Origin: Rhizomys pruinosus
Lineage: Eukaryota > Chordata > Mammalia > Rodentia > Spalacidae
Direction: 5' to 3'
Assembly (NCBI GenBank): GCA_009823505.1
Contig: VZQC01010991.1
Coordinates: 62,643 to 126,642, forward strand
DNA length: 64,000 nt
The notes below the pieces were generated by a model. That model worked only from the letters and a program-made list of their open reading frames with translations, searched no databases and was not told where the DNA came from. A program made the translations under genes and the position numbers. Of the stretch, positions 42,459 through 53,480 are shown in pieces. Position 1 is the stretch's first letter; every line of letters starts with the position of its first letter.

Positions 42459-42619
42459 ATTTTTTTTTTTTTTTTGGTCTTTTTGAGACAAGGTCTTCCT
42501 GTAGCCCCAGCTGTCCTGAAACTCGCTCTGTAGACCAGGCTGGCCTTGAACTCACAAAGATCTGCCTGCCTCTGTCTCCCAAGTGCTAGGATTAAAGGCA
42601 TGCGCCACCACGCCCAGCT
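42459..42619 (-). mobile_element. B1 SINE, antisense
   Basis: T-run, GGTCTTTTTGAGACAAGG ... CACCACGCCCAGCT; GCATCTTGATTTTT on both sides (TSD). Confidence 0.96.
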
Positions 42620-43050
42620 GCATCTTGATTTTTATTTGGAAAAAAACAGATTAGTCAGAACTGTGTTCTATAAATTCAGAGCTTCCACAGTCACTGGAAA
42701 GTTGGCATTCCCAACAGCTCTAAGTGAGATGGAGGGTGTCAGGAGCCCCCACATGGCAAGAAGCCAGGGTGTGTGGTTTCTATAGGGCTACCACACTGTT
42801 CCCAATGCAGTGTCCCCAACCCAAAAGCTGGTGGCCTGAGAAGGCAAGGTTGGGATTTTCTGGCTTTACTGTAGAAAAGGCAAGGCAAGTAGGTATAACT
42901 CTTTTGTTTCTGTGTCTCTAAGTATTTAAGAGCTTAGTTGACTTTTCTTATCTAAGGTTTCACTTTCTGTACTTTGTTAATCCCAGTCAACTATGGTCTG
43001 AAAATATTATATGGGGAATTTCATAAGTAAATAATTAATAATTTTTTTAA
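42620..43050. other. Unassigned intergenic DNA
   Basis: Nothing recognised. Confidence 0.45.
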
Positions 43051-43053
43051 AAA

Positions 43054-43190
43054 AAGGCAGCCATAGTGATGCACACTCCTAATTCCAGCACGTGGGAGGC
43101 TGAGGCAGGAAGATGGCTACATGTTCAAGGCCAGCCTGGACTACATAGTAAGTTCCAGGCCAATGAGCTTTCCTGTGTTACAAAAGCAAA
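43054..43190 (+). mobile_element. Diverged B1 SINE, sense
   Basis: GCAGCCATAGTGATGCACAC ... AGGCCAGCCTGGACTACATA; many substitutions. Confidence 0.8.
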
Positions 43191-43568
43191 AACATTTTTC
43201 TGACTGGTTCTGAAGCTAAGAATATCCTCGCTTCAATTGCACCTCGATCCCAGGCAATCAGCAGATGGCCCTGGCACCTGAGCCCCACAGTGATTGCTGG
43301 GTTCGAGGAGGTGTGAGCACAGGTGTGCTGGGTGTGTTCCATGGGGTGTGTGCACTGGTGTTTTCTTGTGCATTCTCTTCTGGGAAGGCAGCCAGGAGGC
43401 AGCAGGGTTGGCCCTTCCTATGTTCCTTAGTGGCCTCCCCAGGCCATATCCAGCCTGGCCTTCCTCCTGTTAGCAAGTTGTGGACAGCGGCTCTGAGGTG
43501 TGGCCTTCACCCAGGGCTGGCTCCTGGAGCTCAGCTGCCATAGCTCAGTGTAGAAATCCCCAGATGCA
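43191..43568. other. Unassigned intergenic DNA
   Basis: Open frames on both strands (about 70-92 codons) lack recognisable features. Confidence 0.45.
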
Positions 43569-43831
43569 GGGCTGGAGAGATGGCCTAGTGGTTGAGAGCA
43601 CCGACTGTTCTTGCAGAGGACCCGGGTTCGATCCCCAGCTCCCACGTGGAGGCTGAGAACCATGTGTAGCTCAAATTCCAGGAGAACTCCAGTTCCAGGG
43701 GAATCCGAGACCCTCTTCTGACCTCTGGGGCATTGCACGACATGGGTGCGCAAACCTACATGCAGACAGTACATTCATACACATACAAAATAAATTAAAA
43801 AAAAATTTTTTTAATTCCTTTAAAAAAAAAA
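43569..43831 (+). mobile_element. B2 SINE, sense, full extended form, young
   Basis: GGGCTGGAGAGATGGCCTAG ... CATACACATACAAAATAAAT, flanked by an exact 17-bp TSD (AGAAATCCCCAGATGCA). Intact CpG-containing promoter box GGGTTCGATCCCC. Confidence 0.97.
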
Positions 43832-43849
43832 AGAAATCCCCAGATGCAT

Positions 43850-44400
43850 CATTTCTTGAGCAGGCAGATATATGCAGCTTTGTCCCAGGAGCTGCCAGGG
43901 ATGGTTTATTCCTTTACCTGTCACGACATTTCTCATTAAAGCTCTTTATCCTCGGAGGGGCAGCCTGTTTGGAGGCCACTCAAATATATGCACTCTTTCC
44001 CACCATACATGTGAGTGATTACACATACACACTAGCTTGCACACTTGCCTACATATACACCAAGATTTGCAAAGGCCCAGGTCTTTCGGGAGCTGCTCCC
44101 CCCACCCCACACCCCAGGCCCTGGAAAGACAGTTGGCTCTGGCCTCTCGGGCAGAGCTGGGACTCTACTGGTGACTGGCTCAGCACCAGCCCTGGGATGC
44201 CCTGTCACAGACACCAGAACCTCTGACCCTTTTCCCTGTGCCTAGAGTGAACCTGCCCTCCTCCCAGTTTAGTAATCAACTCCTTGAGCTCAGACACGGA
44301 GGGGAGATCCAGCTGTTTCAAAGTGTCTGCCTCTTTGTTACTTCATATGAATTGTAGAATTTTTTCCTTTTGTTGTTCTTGTTACTGTTTGTTGGTTGGT
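43850..44400. other. Unassigned intergenic DNA
   Basis: No gene or repeat confidently named. Confidence 0.45.
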
Positions 44401-44480
44401 TGGCTCATGTGCACATGGGACACACGTGTTTGGAGGCTAGATGCCAACCTTGGGTGTCATTTTTGAGAGCCACCCATCTT
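44401..44480 (-). mobile_element. B4-like SINE relic, antisense
   Basis: GGCTCATGTGCACATGGGAC ... GGAGGCTAGATGCCAAC; weak. Confidence 0.4.
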
Positions 44481-44514
44481 GCTTTTTTGTTTTGTTTCAT
44501 TTAGTTTTGTCTTG

Positions 44515-44659
44515 TGTTTTGTTTTGAGACAGGATCTCACTTGTAGCTCCAGCTGGCCTGGAACTCACTATGTAGACCAGGCTGACCTTGAACTCACAGA
44601 GATCTGCCTGTCTCTGTATCCCAAATGCTGGGATTAAAGGCATGTGCCACCATGCCCAG
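44515..44659 (-). mobile_element. B1 SINE, antisense
   Basis: TGTTTTGTTTTGAGACAGG ... GTGCCACCATGCCCAG. Confidence 0.94.
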
Positions 44660-44706
44660 AAATCTTAATTTTTGTTCTTGTTCTTAGTGTAAATTCTATT
44701 TATGCT

Positions 44707-44709
<3 letters not shown>

Positions 44710-44739
<30 letters not shown>
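44710..44739. repeat. (TG)n microsatellite
   Basis: About 15 TG units at the start of a B4-like SINE. Confidence 0.97.
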
Positions 44740-44742
<3 letters not shown>

Positions 44743-44880
44743 CAGGGGAGTGTGACCATTTACACACCCAATGCCTTGGTGCATGTGTGGAATCAGGGGA
44801 CAACTTGGCAGGTAGGAGTCACTTTTCTCCTTCCACTATGGGTTCTGGGAATCAAACTTAGGGCATCAGATTTTTCATGG
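44740..44880 (-). mobile_element. B4-like SINE, antisense
   Basis: GCAGGGGAGTGTGACCATTT ... TCCTTCCACTATGGGTTCTG ... ATCAAACTTAGGGCATCAG. Confidence 0.55.
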
Positions 44881-44907
44881 CAAGAATTTGGATTTTTGGT
44901 TGATTTT

Positions 44908-45095
44908 TAGACAGGGTCTCTCATCCTTGGTCTATGGCCAGGCTGTTTGGCCAGTGAACCCCAGGAATCCACCTGTATCTGCCTCCCCTAGCAGTAGGAT
45001 CACAAATGTTCATCTCATCAGGCTTTTAAAACTTGAGTTCTGGGGATCAAACTCAGGTTCTCCAAAACAAAGGCTATTTCCACTAATGCTGGTTG
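44908..45095 (-). mobile_element. Diverged B1 and B2-type relics, antisense
   Basis: AGACAGGGTCTCTCATCCTT ... CCCCTAGCAGTAGGATCAC, then GTTCTGGGGATCAAACTCAG. Confidence 0.6.
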
Positions 45096-45480
45096 CACAC
45101 AGGAAGCAGATGGTAAGGCCCTGTTACTGGAGATGCGGCACAAGGTGAGCGTTGAAAGAGATCTAGCTGGGACCCAGCTAAAAGTTCCTGGCTTCTGGAC
45201 AGCTGACCTTCATAGTGCTGGAGTGCCCTATGCAGATCACTAGGGGAAAATGGTCCCAAAGTTCTGCTACAGATCCTGAATGCCGCACTATCACATACCA
45301 AGCAATATGCTGCTGTAATAGTGGCTCGGCTAATATATTGATAACCAGCAAAGACCCAACTGGATTTAAGGCCAGCCCCTAGGGGAGGAACACACAACTG
45401 ATAAGATTAGCCAAGTTGACTCCTAGTGGCAGGGGACAGTATTTGTTTAGATATTCATGCTTGTTTCTATTTGTGTTTTA
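45096..45480. other. Unassigned intergenic DNA
   Basis: The 104-codon minus frame (45083-45397) has no recognised motif. Confidence 0.4.
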
Positions 45481-46010
45481 TTAGTAGGAAAAACACCCCT
45501 GAAATGAGCCAACAGTCCATTGGAAACAGATGACGGAAAGACCTGAGAGCCTGATGTCTGACCACACTGGAAAACAGATCATCCTGACTCTCTTTCTCAC
45601 CCCCTCCAAGGCCCAGGGATTCTTGCAGAAGAGGTGGGCAGAAAAAGGGGTGGGGTGTAGGGTGGACATTCTTCTGAATGGACTTTCCCTGGACATCAAA
45701 CACCTCCCTGTGTGGAACTCTAGGTTCCGAGACCTGGACCACCACTCTGATAAAGGACAGGGACAACCCCCTCGAAGGAAGGCTGACAAAGTTTTATTTC
45801 TGAATCTTAAGCTTTTATATCTCTCACAGCCTGCAGAAGTTACCCCAGGACAATTACAGAAAGCTACACAATGTATATGTGCTATGGTAAGGAAGGCTTT
45901 AGGAGAAAAACAGAATCCAAGGTTCAGTAGGCCTAGCTGTAAAAGTAAACGGAACATAGTGACACTGGGGTTCAGCAATAATAATAACTAACGATTCCTG
46001 TGTTTATGTT
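45481..46010 (-). mobile_element. Putative LTR-containing element, antisense
   Basis: The minus strand reads GAGAGATATAAAAGCTTAAG (TATA-like), then CAGAAATAAAACTTTGTCAG (AATAAA) and CCTTCCTTCGAGGGGG, an LTR-like U3/R/U5 order. Long frames are open on both strands here (165 and 153 codons) but show no known domain. Confidence 0.45.
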
Positions 46011-46082
46011 TCATGCACATACATTCAAGGGCAGGGTCTCTGCCAAACTTTGTAGGCTTTTATCAAGCCTTTAGCATTCAAG

Positions 46083-46100
46083 CACACACACACACACACA

Positions 46101-46130
<30 letters not shown>
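46083..46130. repeat. (CA)n/(CGCA)n microsatellite
   Basis: CA units turn into CGCA units, suggesting staged expansion. Confidence 0.97.
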
Positions 46131-46131
<1 letters not shown>

Positions 46132-46189
46132 GAGCTGACCCTCCACCAACTCTTCAGGCCTCCTCCAGGCCATTGGTATTCCTCCAGCA

Positions 46190-46306
46190 AGAACACTTAC
46201 AATGCTGCACCTCCCCAGGATTGCAAAGATGACCATGGCTCTTCTGAAAGAAAGGAACCTGTGGGGGAGGGACTAAGGGTTTATAAGCCCAGAGTGCTAG
46301 GGGGAA

Positions 46307-46341
<35 letters not shown>

Positions 46342-46520
46342 CTGGTACCATCTTGGATGGAGGTCCAGGGCAGACATGACGGGGGAGAACACCAACAAGT
46401 GACCCCCTCAACCCATTTGCTCTGTGAGAAAAGCCCATTAAACTCACTAGTCCCCCCCTAAACAGTAGTTTGGAGAGTTTCCTGTTTGTCTTTGGGACCA
46501 TGGGAGAGGGAGATGGAGGT
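46190..46520 (+). mobile_element. Solo LTR copy B
   Basis: Same family as 13441-13965: GGCTCTTCTGAAAG, AAGGGTTTATAAGCCC, TACCATCTTGGATGGAGG, CCCATTAAACTCACTAGTC and GTAGTTTGGAGAGTTT occur in the same order. It holds a (CT)n run at 46310-46340. Confidence 0.6.
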
Positions 46521-46619
46521 GGGGTGATACGCCATGCCACTTTTGTGTACCTCACACTTATCTCCTGGGAAGGACATTCACATAATACCAACTCAGCTAT
46601 CTCCCAAACCCTAAAACCA

Positions 46620-46760
46620 CTTTTTTTCTATGTATTTGGGTGTGGTGCGTGTACATATGTGAACTACCTAATGGGGGGGGGGTGCTGGAAACCAAACTAT
46701 TACCCTCTGCAACAGCAGTATGTGCGCTTAACCACAGAGCCATATCTCCAACTCCCATTA
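46620..46760 (-). mobile_element. B2/B4-type SINE, antisense, diverged
   Basis: TTTTTCTATGTATTTGGGTG ... GGGTGCTGGAAACCAAAC ... GAGCCATATCTCCAACTCC. Confidence 0.7.
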
Positions 46761-46764
46761 AACA

Positions 46765-48620
46765 TATTTTAAAGGGAATAAAATCTCACCTAAGATACTG
46801 TAATGTCTCGGCCTCTGTGGCTGGGGTTTAAGGTAATCTAGACTTCTGTGAGGCCAGGGACCCTGGGGGAGGATGTGTACTGGTGAAGGAAAGTCAGGAA
46901 GGGGTTTGCAGTAGACGGAGGGCCAGGTCAGAGATTAGAGGGTCTCCTGAGGAGTCAGACTTGCACAGGCTGTGGCCCAGCAGAGGCAAGTGGAGCCTTG
47001 GTATATTCAGCTGGGTGGTTCAGAGGCCATGGGTACAAAAGCAGAGAAGAGCTGGGTGTGTGCCAGGTACTCTCACCTTTCAAACACATTCTAAACTGGT
47101 TCCTGCTCCCAGCATCATCAGTGTGTGTGTTGGGGGTGTGTGTGTCTGTACTGCAGCTAAGGCCTCCTAGTTCTAAAAGTCATTCTGGTTAAAGGCCAAA
47201 CAAAAGGAAAAACTAAATGTGAGTTTCCATCATACAGATAGAATGTCTGCCTAGACCTCAGTGGGAAGAGACCAGACTCCAGGCATAAGCAGCCAGCTTG
47301 GCAGGTGGCAGAGGGACACTTCCTTCAGGGGCTCTGTGCCCAACAGCCAGGGTGGAGCAACAGAAAGCCCAGCTGTCTCCCACCCAACCACTCAAGGATC
47401 TAATAGCCTCAAGCTCCAACCAGGTAGGGGTGGGTCTGTCTCAATCTCCCCCAACAAACTATCTCCCTCCCATTCACCCAGGGTCTCAGGAGAAGAGGGG
47501 TTTGTGAACTTACCGCACTGTACAATGAGGCAGGCACAGAGGGGCCAGCCCAATAAGAATGAGCCCCGGGAATGTGCGCTGCCAGGCTGCACTCCTGGGG
47601 TGTCCTGAGTCTGAACAGAGGTAGGACCTTCCTGGAGGGCAGCCCTGGGCTTCCCCTGGGAGCTGGTGTTAGCTGGAGCAGCCTTGGTCCTCACAAGGAT
47701 GCTGCCTATGTTCAGCAGGATTCCTCCAGTCGATGGCTACATGTACCCTCTGTAGACACTTGTCCCAAAGTAGAGCAAGGTGGCAGCTGGAGGCCCTGTG
47801 CATCCACTTCTGGTAAGGTTTGCTTTGTTAGTGTGAACCAAGGAGCTTGCTGGTTCATTCCTGCCCACAGGGCCCTGAGTGGTGCATGGGACCCTCCCAG
47901 ACAACGTTCGTGTCCCTACTAGGACCCATACACCCAGCGCCACATCCTCGGGAAAAGCACACCCCAGCATTCCCAACTGCTAATTGAAGTGGGGAGGGAG
48001 GGCTTCGTACTTTCGTCAGCTCAGCCCCAGTTCCCAGAAGAGCCTGGCAGCTCCTTGAAAGTGGGGTGCCATGGGGCATGGAAGGACAGAAGTAGAGACG
48101 GGGGCAGGGGCTGGGCCCACTTAATTCTCAGAAAAGACCTCTGAGTTTGGCTGCAGAGAACCAGCAGGGAAACACCAGGCTGTTAGCGAGAGTTCCTGGA
48201 AATAAAGAACAGGAACTCAGCTCACCCATCAGCCCCACCCTGGCGGTCACCTTGATCCCCTCCCATAAGCCTCAGTTCTCCAGCAGGGCTGCTCCAGGGA
48301 CCTTTGTCCTGGCACATCTCCAGTCCCATTGACCTCTAGGAAGGGTGACTTCATGCCCCAGTTGACTGAACTCAGTGCCCCACGCCTGCTAGTGAGCCAG
48401 GCCCGGAACAGTCAGTGTGAGTGACCATGGGCCAGGATCTCCACGTTCCAGTGACTTCCCACTCAGAAACTCTGCTCAGTCGAACATTAAGGTGAGGTGT
48501 CCAGACAGTTTGCAAGCACTGGGAATATCCAACCCCAGGTGGAAGTAACTCCTGGACGCTCTGTCCAGAAATAGAAGAGTGGTGCATCGAAGTCTTTCAT
48601 AATATAAATAAATGATCTGA
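46765..48620. other. Unassigned GC-rich intergenic DNA
   Basis: About 1.85 kb without a named repeat. Several frames of 90-116 codons overlap on both strands with no recognisable domain, start context or splice pattern. Unannotated exons cannot be excluded by eye. Confidence 0.4.
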
Positions 48621-48625
48621 TTGAA

Positions 48626-48845
48626 TCTGGGGGAAAGCACGGCTCAGCAGCTAACAGCACTGGCTGCTCTTGCAGAGGACCCAGATGCAATGTCCAGCAC
48701 TCACATGGAGACTAATACCATCCGTAACTCCAGTTTTAGAGGATTCGATGTACTCTTCTGTCCTCTTCAGGCATTATGTGACACAGGTGCACCTACACAC
48801 ATGCAGGCAACACATTCACACACACAAAATAAAAGTAATAAATAA
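48626..48845 (+). mobile_element. B2 SINE, sense, diverged
   Basis: GGGGGAAAGCACGGCTCAGC ... GCAGGCAACACATTCACAC ... AAAATAAAAGTAATAAATA. Confidence 0.85.
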
Positions 48846-48846
48846 G

Positions 48847-49028
48847 GGGGCTGGAGAGATGGCTCCATGTTTAAGAATACTAGCTGTTCTTCCAGAGGAT
48901 CTGAGTTTGGTTCCCAGCACCCGGACGGCTCACAAATGCCTATAACTCCAGCTGCAGGGGATCTGACACCCTCTTCTGGCCTCCTTGGGTATCTACACAC
49001 ATGTGGCATAGATTCACACATACAAAAA
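48847..49028 (+). mobile_element. B2 SINE, sense, short mouse-like form
   Basis: GGGGCTGGAGAGATGGCTCC ... CTGACACCCTCTTCTGGCCT ... CACACATACAAAAAC. It lacks the long extension and abuts the previous B2's tail. Confidence 0.92.
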
Positions 49029-49034
49029 CATTAA

Positions 49035-49198
49035 TTATTTTATTACATTATTATTTGTATGTATGTGCATGTGTGTGTCCCCACATACATGCGCTGTGCC
49101 ACAGCACTCATGTGGGGGTCAGAGGACAATTTTCAGTAGTTGATTCACTCTCAATGTGTATCCCAGGAGTCAAAACTAGGTTTTCAGGCTTGGTGGTC
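49035..49198 (-). mobile_element. B4-like SINE, antisense
   Basis: TGTATGTATGTGCATGTGTG ... GGGGTCAGAGGACAATTTTC ... AGTTGATTCACTCTC ... TCAGGCTTGGTGG. Confidence 0.65.
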
Positions 49199-49228
49199 TT
49201 TATTTTTATTCTTATTGGTTATAATTTT

Positions 49229-49378
49229 TTTTTTGGTCTTTTTGAGACAAGGTCTCCCTGTAGCCCCAGCTGTCCTGGAACTCGCTCTGTAGATCAGGTT
49301 GGCCTTGAACTCACAAAGATCTGCCTGCCTCTTCCTCCCGAGTGCTAGTATTAAAGGTGTGCGCCACCACACCTGGCA
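49229..49378 (-). mobile_element. B1 SINE, antisense
   Basis: T-run, GGTCTTTTTGAGACAAGG ... CCACCACACCTGGCA; GGTTATAATT / GGTTGTAATT flank (TSD). Confidence 0.95.
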
Positions 49379-49401
49379 GGTTGTAATTATTATTTATGTC
49401 A

Positions 49402-49690
49402 TTTTTTTTGGTCTTTTTTGAGACAGGGTCTCCCTGTAGCCCCAGCTGGCCTGGAACTCACTCTGTAGATCAGGCTGACTTTGAACTCACAGAGATCCGC
49501 CTGAGTGAGTTCCAGGACAGCCAGAGCTACAGGGAGACCCTGTCTCAAAAAGACAAAAAACTAAACTCGGGAGGCAGAGGCAGGCAGATCTTTGTGAGTT
49601 CAAGGCCAGCCTGGTTTACAGAGCGAGCTCCAGGCCAGCTGGGACTAAAGAGAGACCTTGTCTCAAAAAGACCAAAAATAAATAAATAAA
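49402..49690. mobile_element. B1 cluster forming an inverted repeat
   Basis: An antisense B1 (49402-49503) is joined to a sense B1 3' piece (49504-49559) and then a sense B1 lacking its first bases (49562-49690). Arms 49411-49462 and 49504-49554 are near-perfect complements around a ~41-nt spacer. Confidence 0.92.
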
Positions 49691-49963
49691 TAAAACAAAA
49701 TCCAGATGACCACAGTATCTGCAGATCAAACTTGCTTTCTAAACACTCAGATTTCTTTGTGGCTAAAAGAAACAAAAATTCCTCAGATCTCTCTTGCACC
49801 ACCTACACCAAGCAAAGTGAGAGACAAAAAGGATGTGGGCTGTGGCAGATGTGAGCACAAGACCCTATGAACAGCCACAGAACAGGTCGTATGTGACTGA
49901 GAATCAGGTGCAGGAAACCAGGGCTGGATCGCTTGAGCCCAGGAGTTGAGCCTCCTGTTCTGT

Positions 49964-50004
<41 letters not shown>

Positions 50005-50641
50005 ATTTTATTTTATTTAAGGTTCTTTTCCCAATCAAACAATTATACCTGGCTTCAGAAGTCAGGGTGACACTGTGTAGTCCCATGGAGGACCCCAGGA
50101 CTTGGGGGACCTGGCTGGCAGGATCTTGATGGCAGCCGAGAGGTGTGGTCTTGGTGTCTGCTCTCCTGGTCTGGGACCTCTGACCCTTGGAGAGTGCCTG
50201 GTTTGCTGTTCTGGGTGGGGCTCCTCAGGGTATTCCTGGAAACATCTCACAAGCCTGGCAGTGGAAGATTATGGGCAGTCCCTGCCTGGATATGGTACAC
50301 AGATGTGCATGTCCACCTGATGCCTCACAAGCCTCCCTCCCTGACCGTCTATCATCACTTGATGGAGTTCCATCAAGTGTGTGGGGGGGACGGGGGGATG
50401 GAGGGGAGGACGGGAAGGGACGACCCTGGATCCTCCCCCCACACCTGTTGGAGTTTAATAATCGTCTGATAGTCCTTTAGTCAGGCACGTGGCTGCTATC
50501 CACACAATCTTCTTCCCTCTCTTGAACCAAGCCTGGCAATCCACAGGACTGCAAGCTTCAAGGCTGTCTCCTGCCTGCAGGTCGACAGTCTCTAGGCTTA
50601 GCTCCAGCAAGGAGGGGGGAGGGGACCGTGAGGGATTTACC
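49691..50641. other. Unassigned DNA with (TTG)n
   Basis: (TTG)n lies at about 49965-50004. Frames of about 100 codons at 50100-50480 overlap one another and have no motif. Confidence 0.45.
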
Positions 50642-51096
50642 TGACAGAATGGAAAGACAAAGACAGACAAACACTGACTCAGAAAGCCGGGAGAATAGAC
50701 TCTTCTTTTATTCATGCCAGCAGTGTGCTTATATATCAAAAGTTACTGTTCTCTGGGCAAGGAAGTGGGGGGCAGGCAGAAGGGAGGGGTGAGACACCTT
50801 GGCTCTAATCAGGGGGCTGCAGAGCTCCTGTTTGTGCAACAGGTAAACTAGAGGTGACTAGATAGAGATTGCTCAATGCCTCAAGGGAGGGGGCTATGTG
50901 GTTCTGGAACTTTGTAGAGATAGGCGAGGCAAGAAAACATTGTAATATCCCAGACCTTCTGGAGCTACAAATAACTCACAGAGGCAACTGAATGCCCACA
51001 GAGATATCAGATAACTCTCGGAGGGTTTTCAGGACAGGTCTTACAAGTTCTTGCCTCAAGCCAGGCAAAGTTTCATTCTTACATACACCTTCCACA
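50642..51096 (-). mobile_element. Solo LTR, antisense, ~455 bp
   Basis: On the minus strand it starts TGTGGAAGGTGTATG and ends TTCCATTCTGTCA, with TTTGATATATAAGCACACTG (TATA), GCATGAATAAAAGAAG (poly(A) signal) and CTCCCGGCTTTCTGAGTCAG (R/U5). No clear TSD and no primer site adjoin, so a solo LTR is most likely. Confidence 0.72.
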
Positions 51097-51872
51097 GCAG
51101 CAGTAGAATAGGGTTCACTCTACAATGCCTCTTGAATACCCTGGAGATGGAAGCCTGTTGGCTGTGAATTCAGGGTGGTATGATTTGTTCAGGGACCAGT
51201 GTCCTGATTCTGGGACAGTTCTGGGAAGGAGAGGAAGGGACAGGGTTGGACTCTGTTGGCCCTTCCCTATGCTGAGCACCACCCCTGATGATCAGATTCC
51301 TGCCCGAGGGGCATAGAGGGCCATCAGAAGCGTGGCTGCCATGAGAATATCAACACCAACCTGGGTCCTCAGTCACTGTATCTTCCTGTAGTGGCAGCCT
51401 CAGCCGGACCTTCGGGAGTCCAGTGATGCTGTGTAGGGGACAGCAGAACTCCTTGGATCAAGGGGCCTGGCCCACTCCTTCTCCCTGCTCTGGACTCTCA
51501 CAAAGTCCTCAGCAAATATCTACTGACTGAGCCACAACCAGAGCTTGGAGGAACCCAGGTAATAGCAAACCAGCACAAACTCGTGTACAGGTACTGCCAA
51601 AAGAAAGCCCCTGCGAGCCCGGCCATATGGAGATGCTGGGTACCCAGGCAGTAGGTCCAGTGCTCCCCTCAAGACTTAGGGCCTCCCTCAGGGCCCAGAG
51701 CTCCCCCACCAGGAGCCAAAACAGCTGGGTCCTGAAGCCAGTTCCCTAGTAGGGCAAAGCCCCATATCTCAGACTCCTACTATCCTGGAAGTTCTGGGAA
51801 AAGCCAGAGGGCTGAGGGGCTGGGCCACCCTCGCTTATCTTGGACTCCTGCTCCTGGAAAAGACCTTTCCCT
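51097..51872. other. Unassigned intergenic DNA
   Basis: No gene or repeat named. Confidence 0.45.
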
Positions 51873-51873
51873 G

Positions 51874-52244
51874 TGTGGTGGTTTGAATGAGTGTCCCCCG
51901 TAGGCTCTAGGTATTCAGACGTTTGTCTCCAGTTGGTGGCACTGTTTTTGGAGGTCTTAGAAGGTGTGGCCGTGCTGGAGGAAGCACATTGTTGGGGGCA
52001 GGCTTAGTGAGTTTTAACAAGCCTCGTGGTCTACAGTTGCTGTCTCTCTGCTTCCTGTGCTCTTTGCGAGATGTGACCCTCGGCTTGCTGCTCCAGCTGC
52101 CATGCCTCTCCAGCCACCATGCCTCCTGCCACAATGGACTCTAATTCCCTGGAACCATCAATCGTAAGCTCAAATAAACTCTTCCTTTTATAAGTTCCTT
52201 GGTCGTGGTGTTTTATCACAGCAACAGAAAAGTGACTAATACAC
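51874..52244 (+). mobile_element. hAT-like (URR1-type) repeat, near complete
   Basis: TGTGGTGGTTTGAATGAGTG ... CTTCCTGTGCTCTTTGCGAG ... AACTCTTCCTTTTATAAG ... GAAAAGTGACTAATACACC. The best-preserved of three copies in the window. Confidence 0.65.
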
Positions 52245-52249
52245 CCTGC

Positions 52250-52885
52250 CTACTGAAACTCTCCCTAGAGTGAGCTTGTCACCACCTTGGGAATGATGCA
52301 GATTCCTTACATATTATCACAACTGAAGTTGCCAGGAAAATGGTCAAAAGGGGCCTCATCTGGGATGGTGTAGCCACACTGAGCTCAGAGAGCCAAGGAC
52401 AAAGCAGAGGATAGCTGTCTGGGGACTAGGGTTACATTCCTGGGGACATGGCCCCTGGCCAGAGAAGGCTGGGCCTGGAAGTAGTATTAAGACTAGTAAG
52501 AGGTCCCAGCCCTCAGTTCTCAGAAAGTAGGAAGCACAAAGCTAAGAATTCTGCCTTCTGTCTCCAGGCTCAACAGGCCTGTGCCTGAGCCCCAGGGCAG
52601 AGAGAGTCCACAGTCCAGAAATTGGGCTGGGAGGATGGAGAGATGGCACCACACACACTTCTAAGTAGCCAAGGAGGAGAGTGACTTAGACATCAATGGC
52701 ACCAGCCTGCATCTCAGAGAAGACCCAGCAACAGACTCAGAGTGGAGGGGAAGGCTGTCCAGCCACACATTGTGGCCCAGTATGTGGATTTAAACCTCAG
52801 GGGACTGAGTTCCTCGGAGGCCTGAATGGAAACTTTCAGGCATGTTACAAATGACTTAAAGTTTTCCACTTCTTATATTTTGTGA
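52250..52885. other. Unassigned intergenic DNA
   Basis: Nothing recognised. Confidence 0.45.
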
Positions 52886-52887
52886 TG

Positions 52888-52962
52888 AGCTGTCTGTGGG
52901 TGCTGGGCTGAACCCAGGTCCTCCACAGGTGCTCTGAACCCACTCAGCCATCTCTCCAGTCC
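52888..52962 (-). mobile_element. B2 SINE 5' fragment, antisense
   Basis: GGTGCTGGGCTGAACCCAGG ... CTCAGCCATCTCTCCAGTCCC; runs into a perfect hairpin. Confidence 0.8.
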
Positions 52963-53005
52963 CAAAAGTCCCCTTAATCTCAGGGGACTTTTGGGACTGG
53001 AGAGA
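52951..53005. repeat. Perfect 23-bp inverted repeat with 9-nt loop
   Basis: Arm 52951-52973 begins TCTCTCCAGTCCCAAAAG and arm 52983-53005 is its exact reverse complement; the loop is TTAATCTCA. The left arm includes the B2 5' end, so the B2 end has been copied in inverted form. Confidence 0.97.
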
Positions 53006-53480
53006 CTCGGGAACTGGATTCTTGGCTTTTAATTTTATTTAAAAAATTTAAACTACACTTTATTTTATACATAGCAGTACAGTTTACACATTAAATAACA
53101 CTGTATAGAACGATTTAATATAGTTTTAAACTGAAGAAAAAAGGGGAGATTTCAAGTTAGAACTCCAGAACAACTTTTTAAATTTCATTTTTTGTACATG
53201 GGTCAGTGCGCCAAGGGTAGTCAGTGGCTTGTCATGTCTAATTCCTATTGCACTGATAGTCAATAGAATTGAAAGAAAAGCTCGACTTTCACAGTCACTG
53301 TTTCAAGGGAATGACACATTTTGGATTGTTCTGGATGCAAAAATGCTTCTTGCTACCTTCAGTGCCTCCAAAATTGAATTCACAGATCACCACACACAAA
53401 AAAAAAAGGACAGAGAGAAAAAACTCTGGTGGAGGTGGAATCAAAAGGGAAACAAATTAGCTTTTTCCTTCATGACGTAT
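53006..53480. other. Unassigned AT-rich DNA
   Basis: Possibly older LINE sequence; not assigned. Confidence 0.4.

Noticed and set aside
46883..48332. Cluster of 60-116-codon frames as possible exons
   Set aside because: Frames overlap on both strands with no consistent splice sites or protein resemblance.
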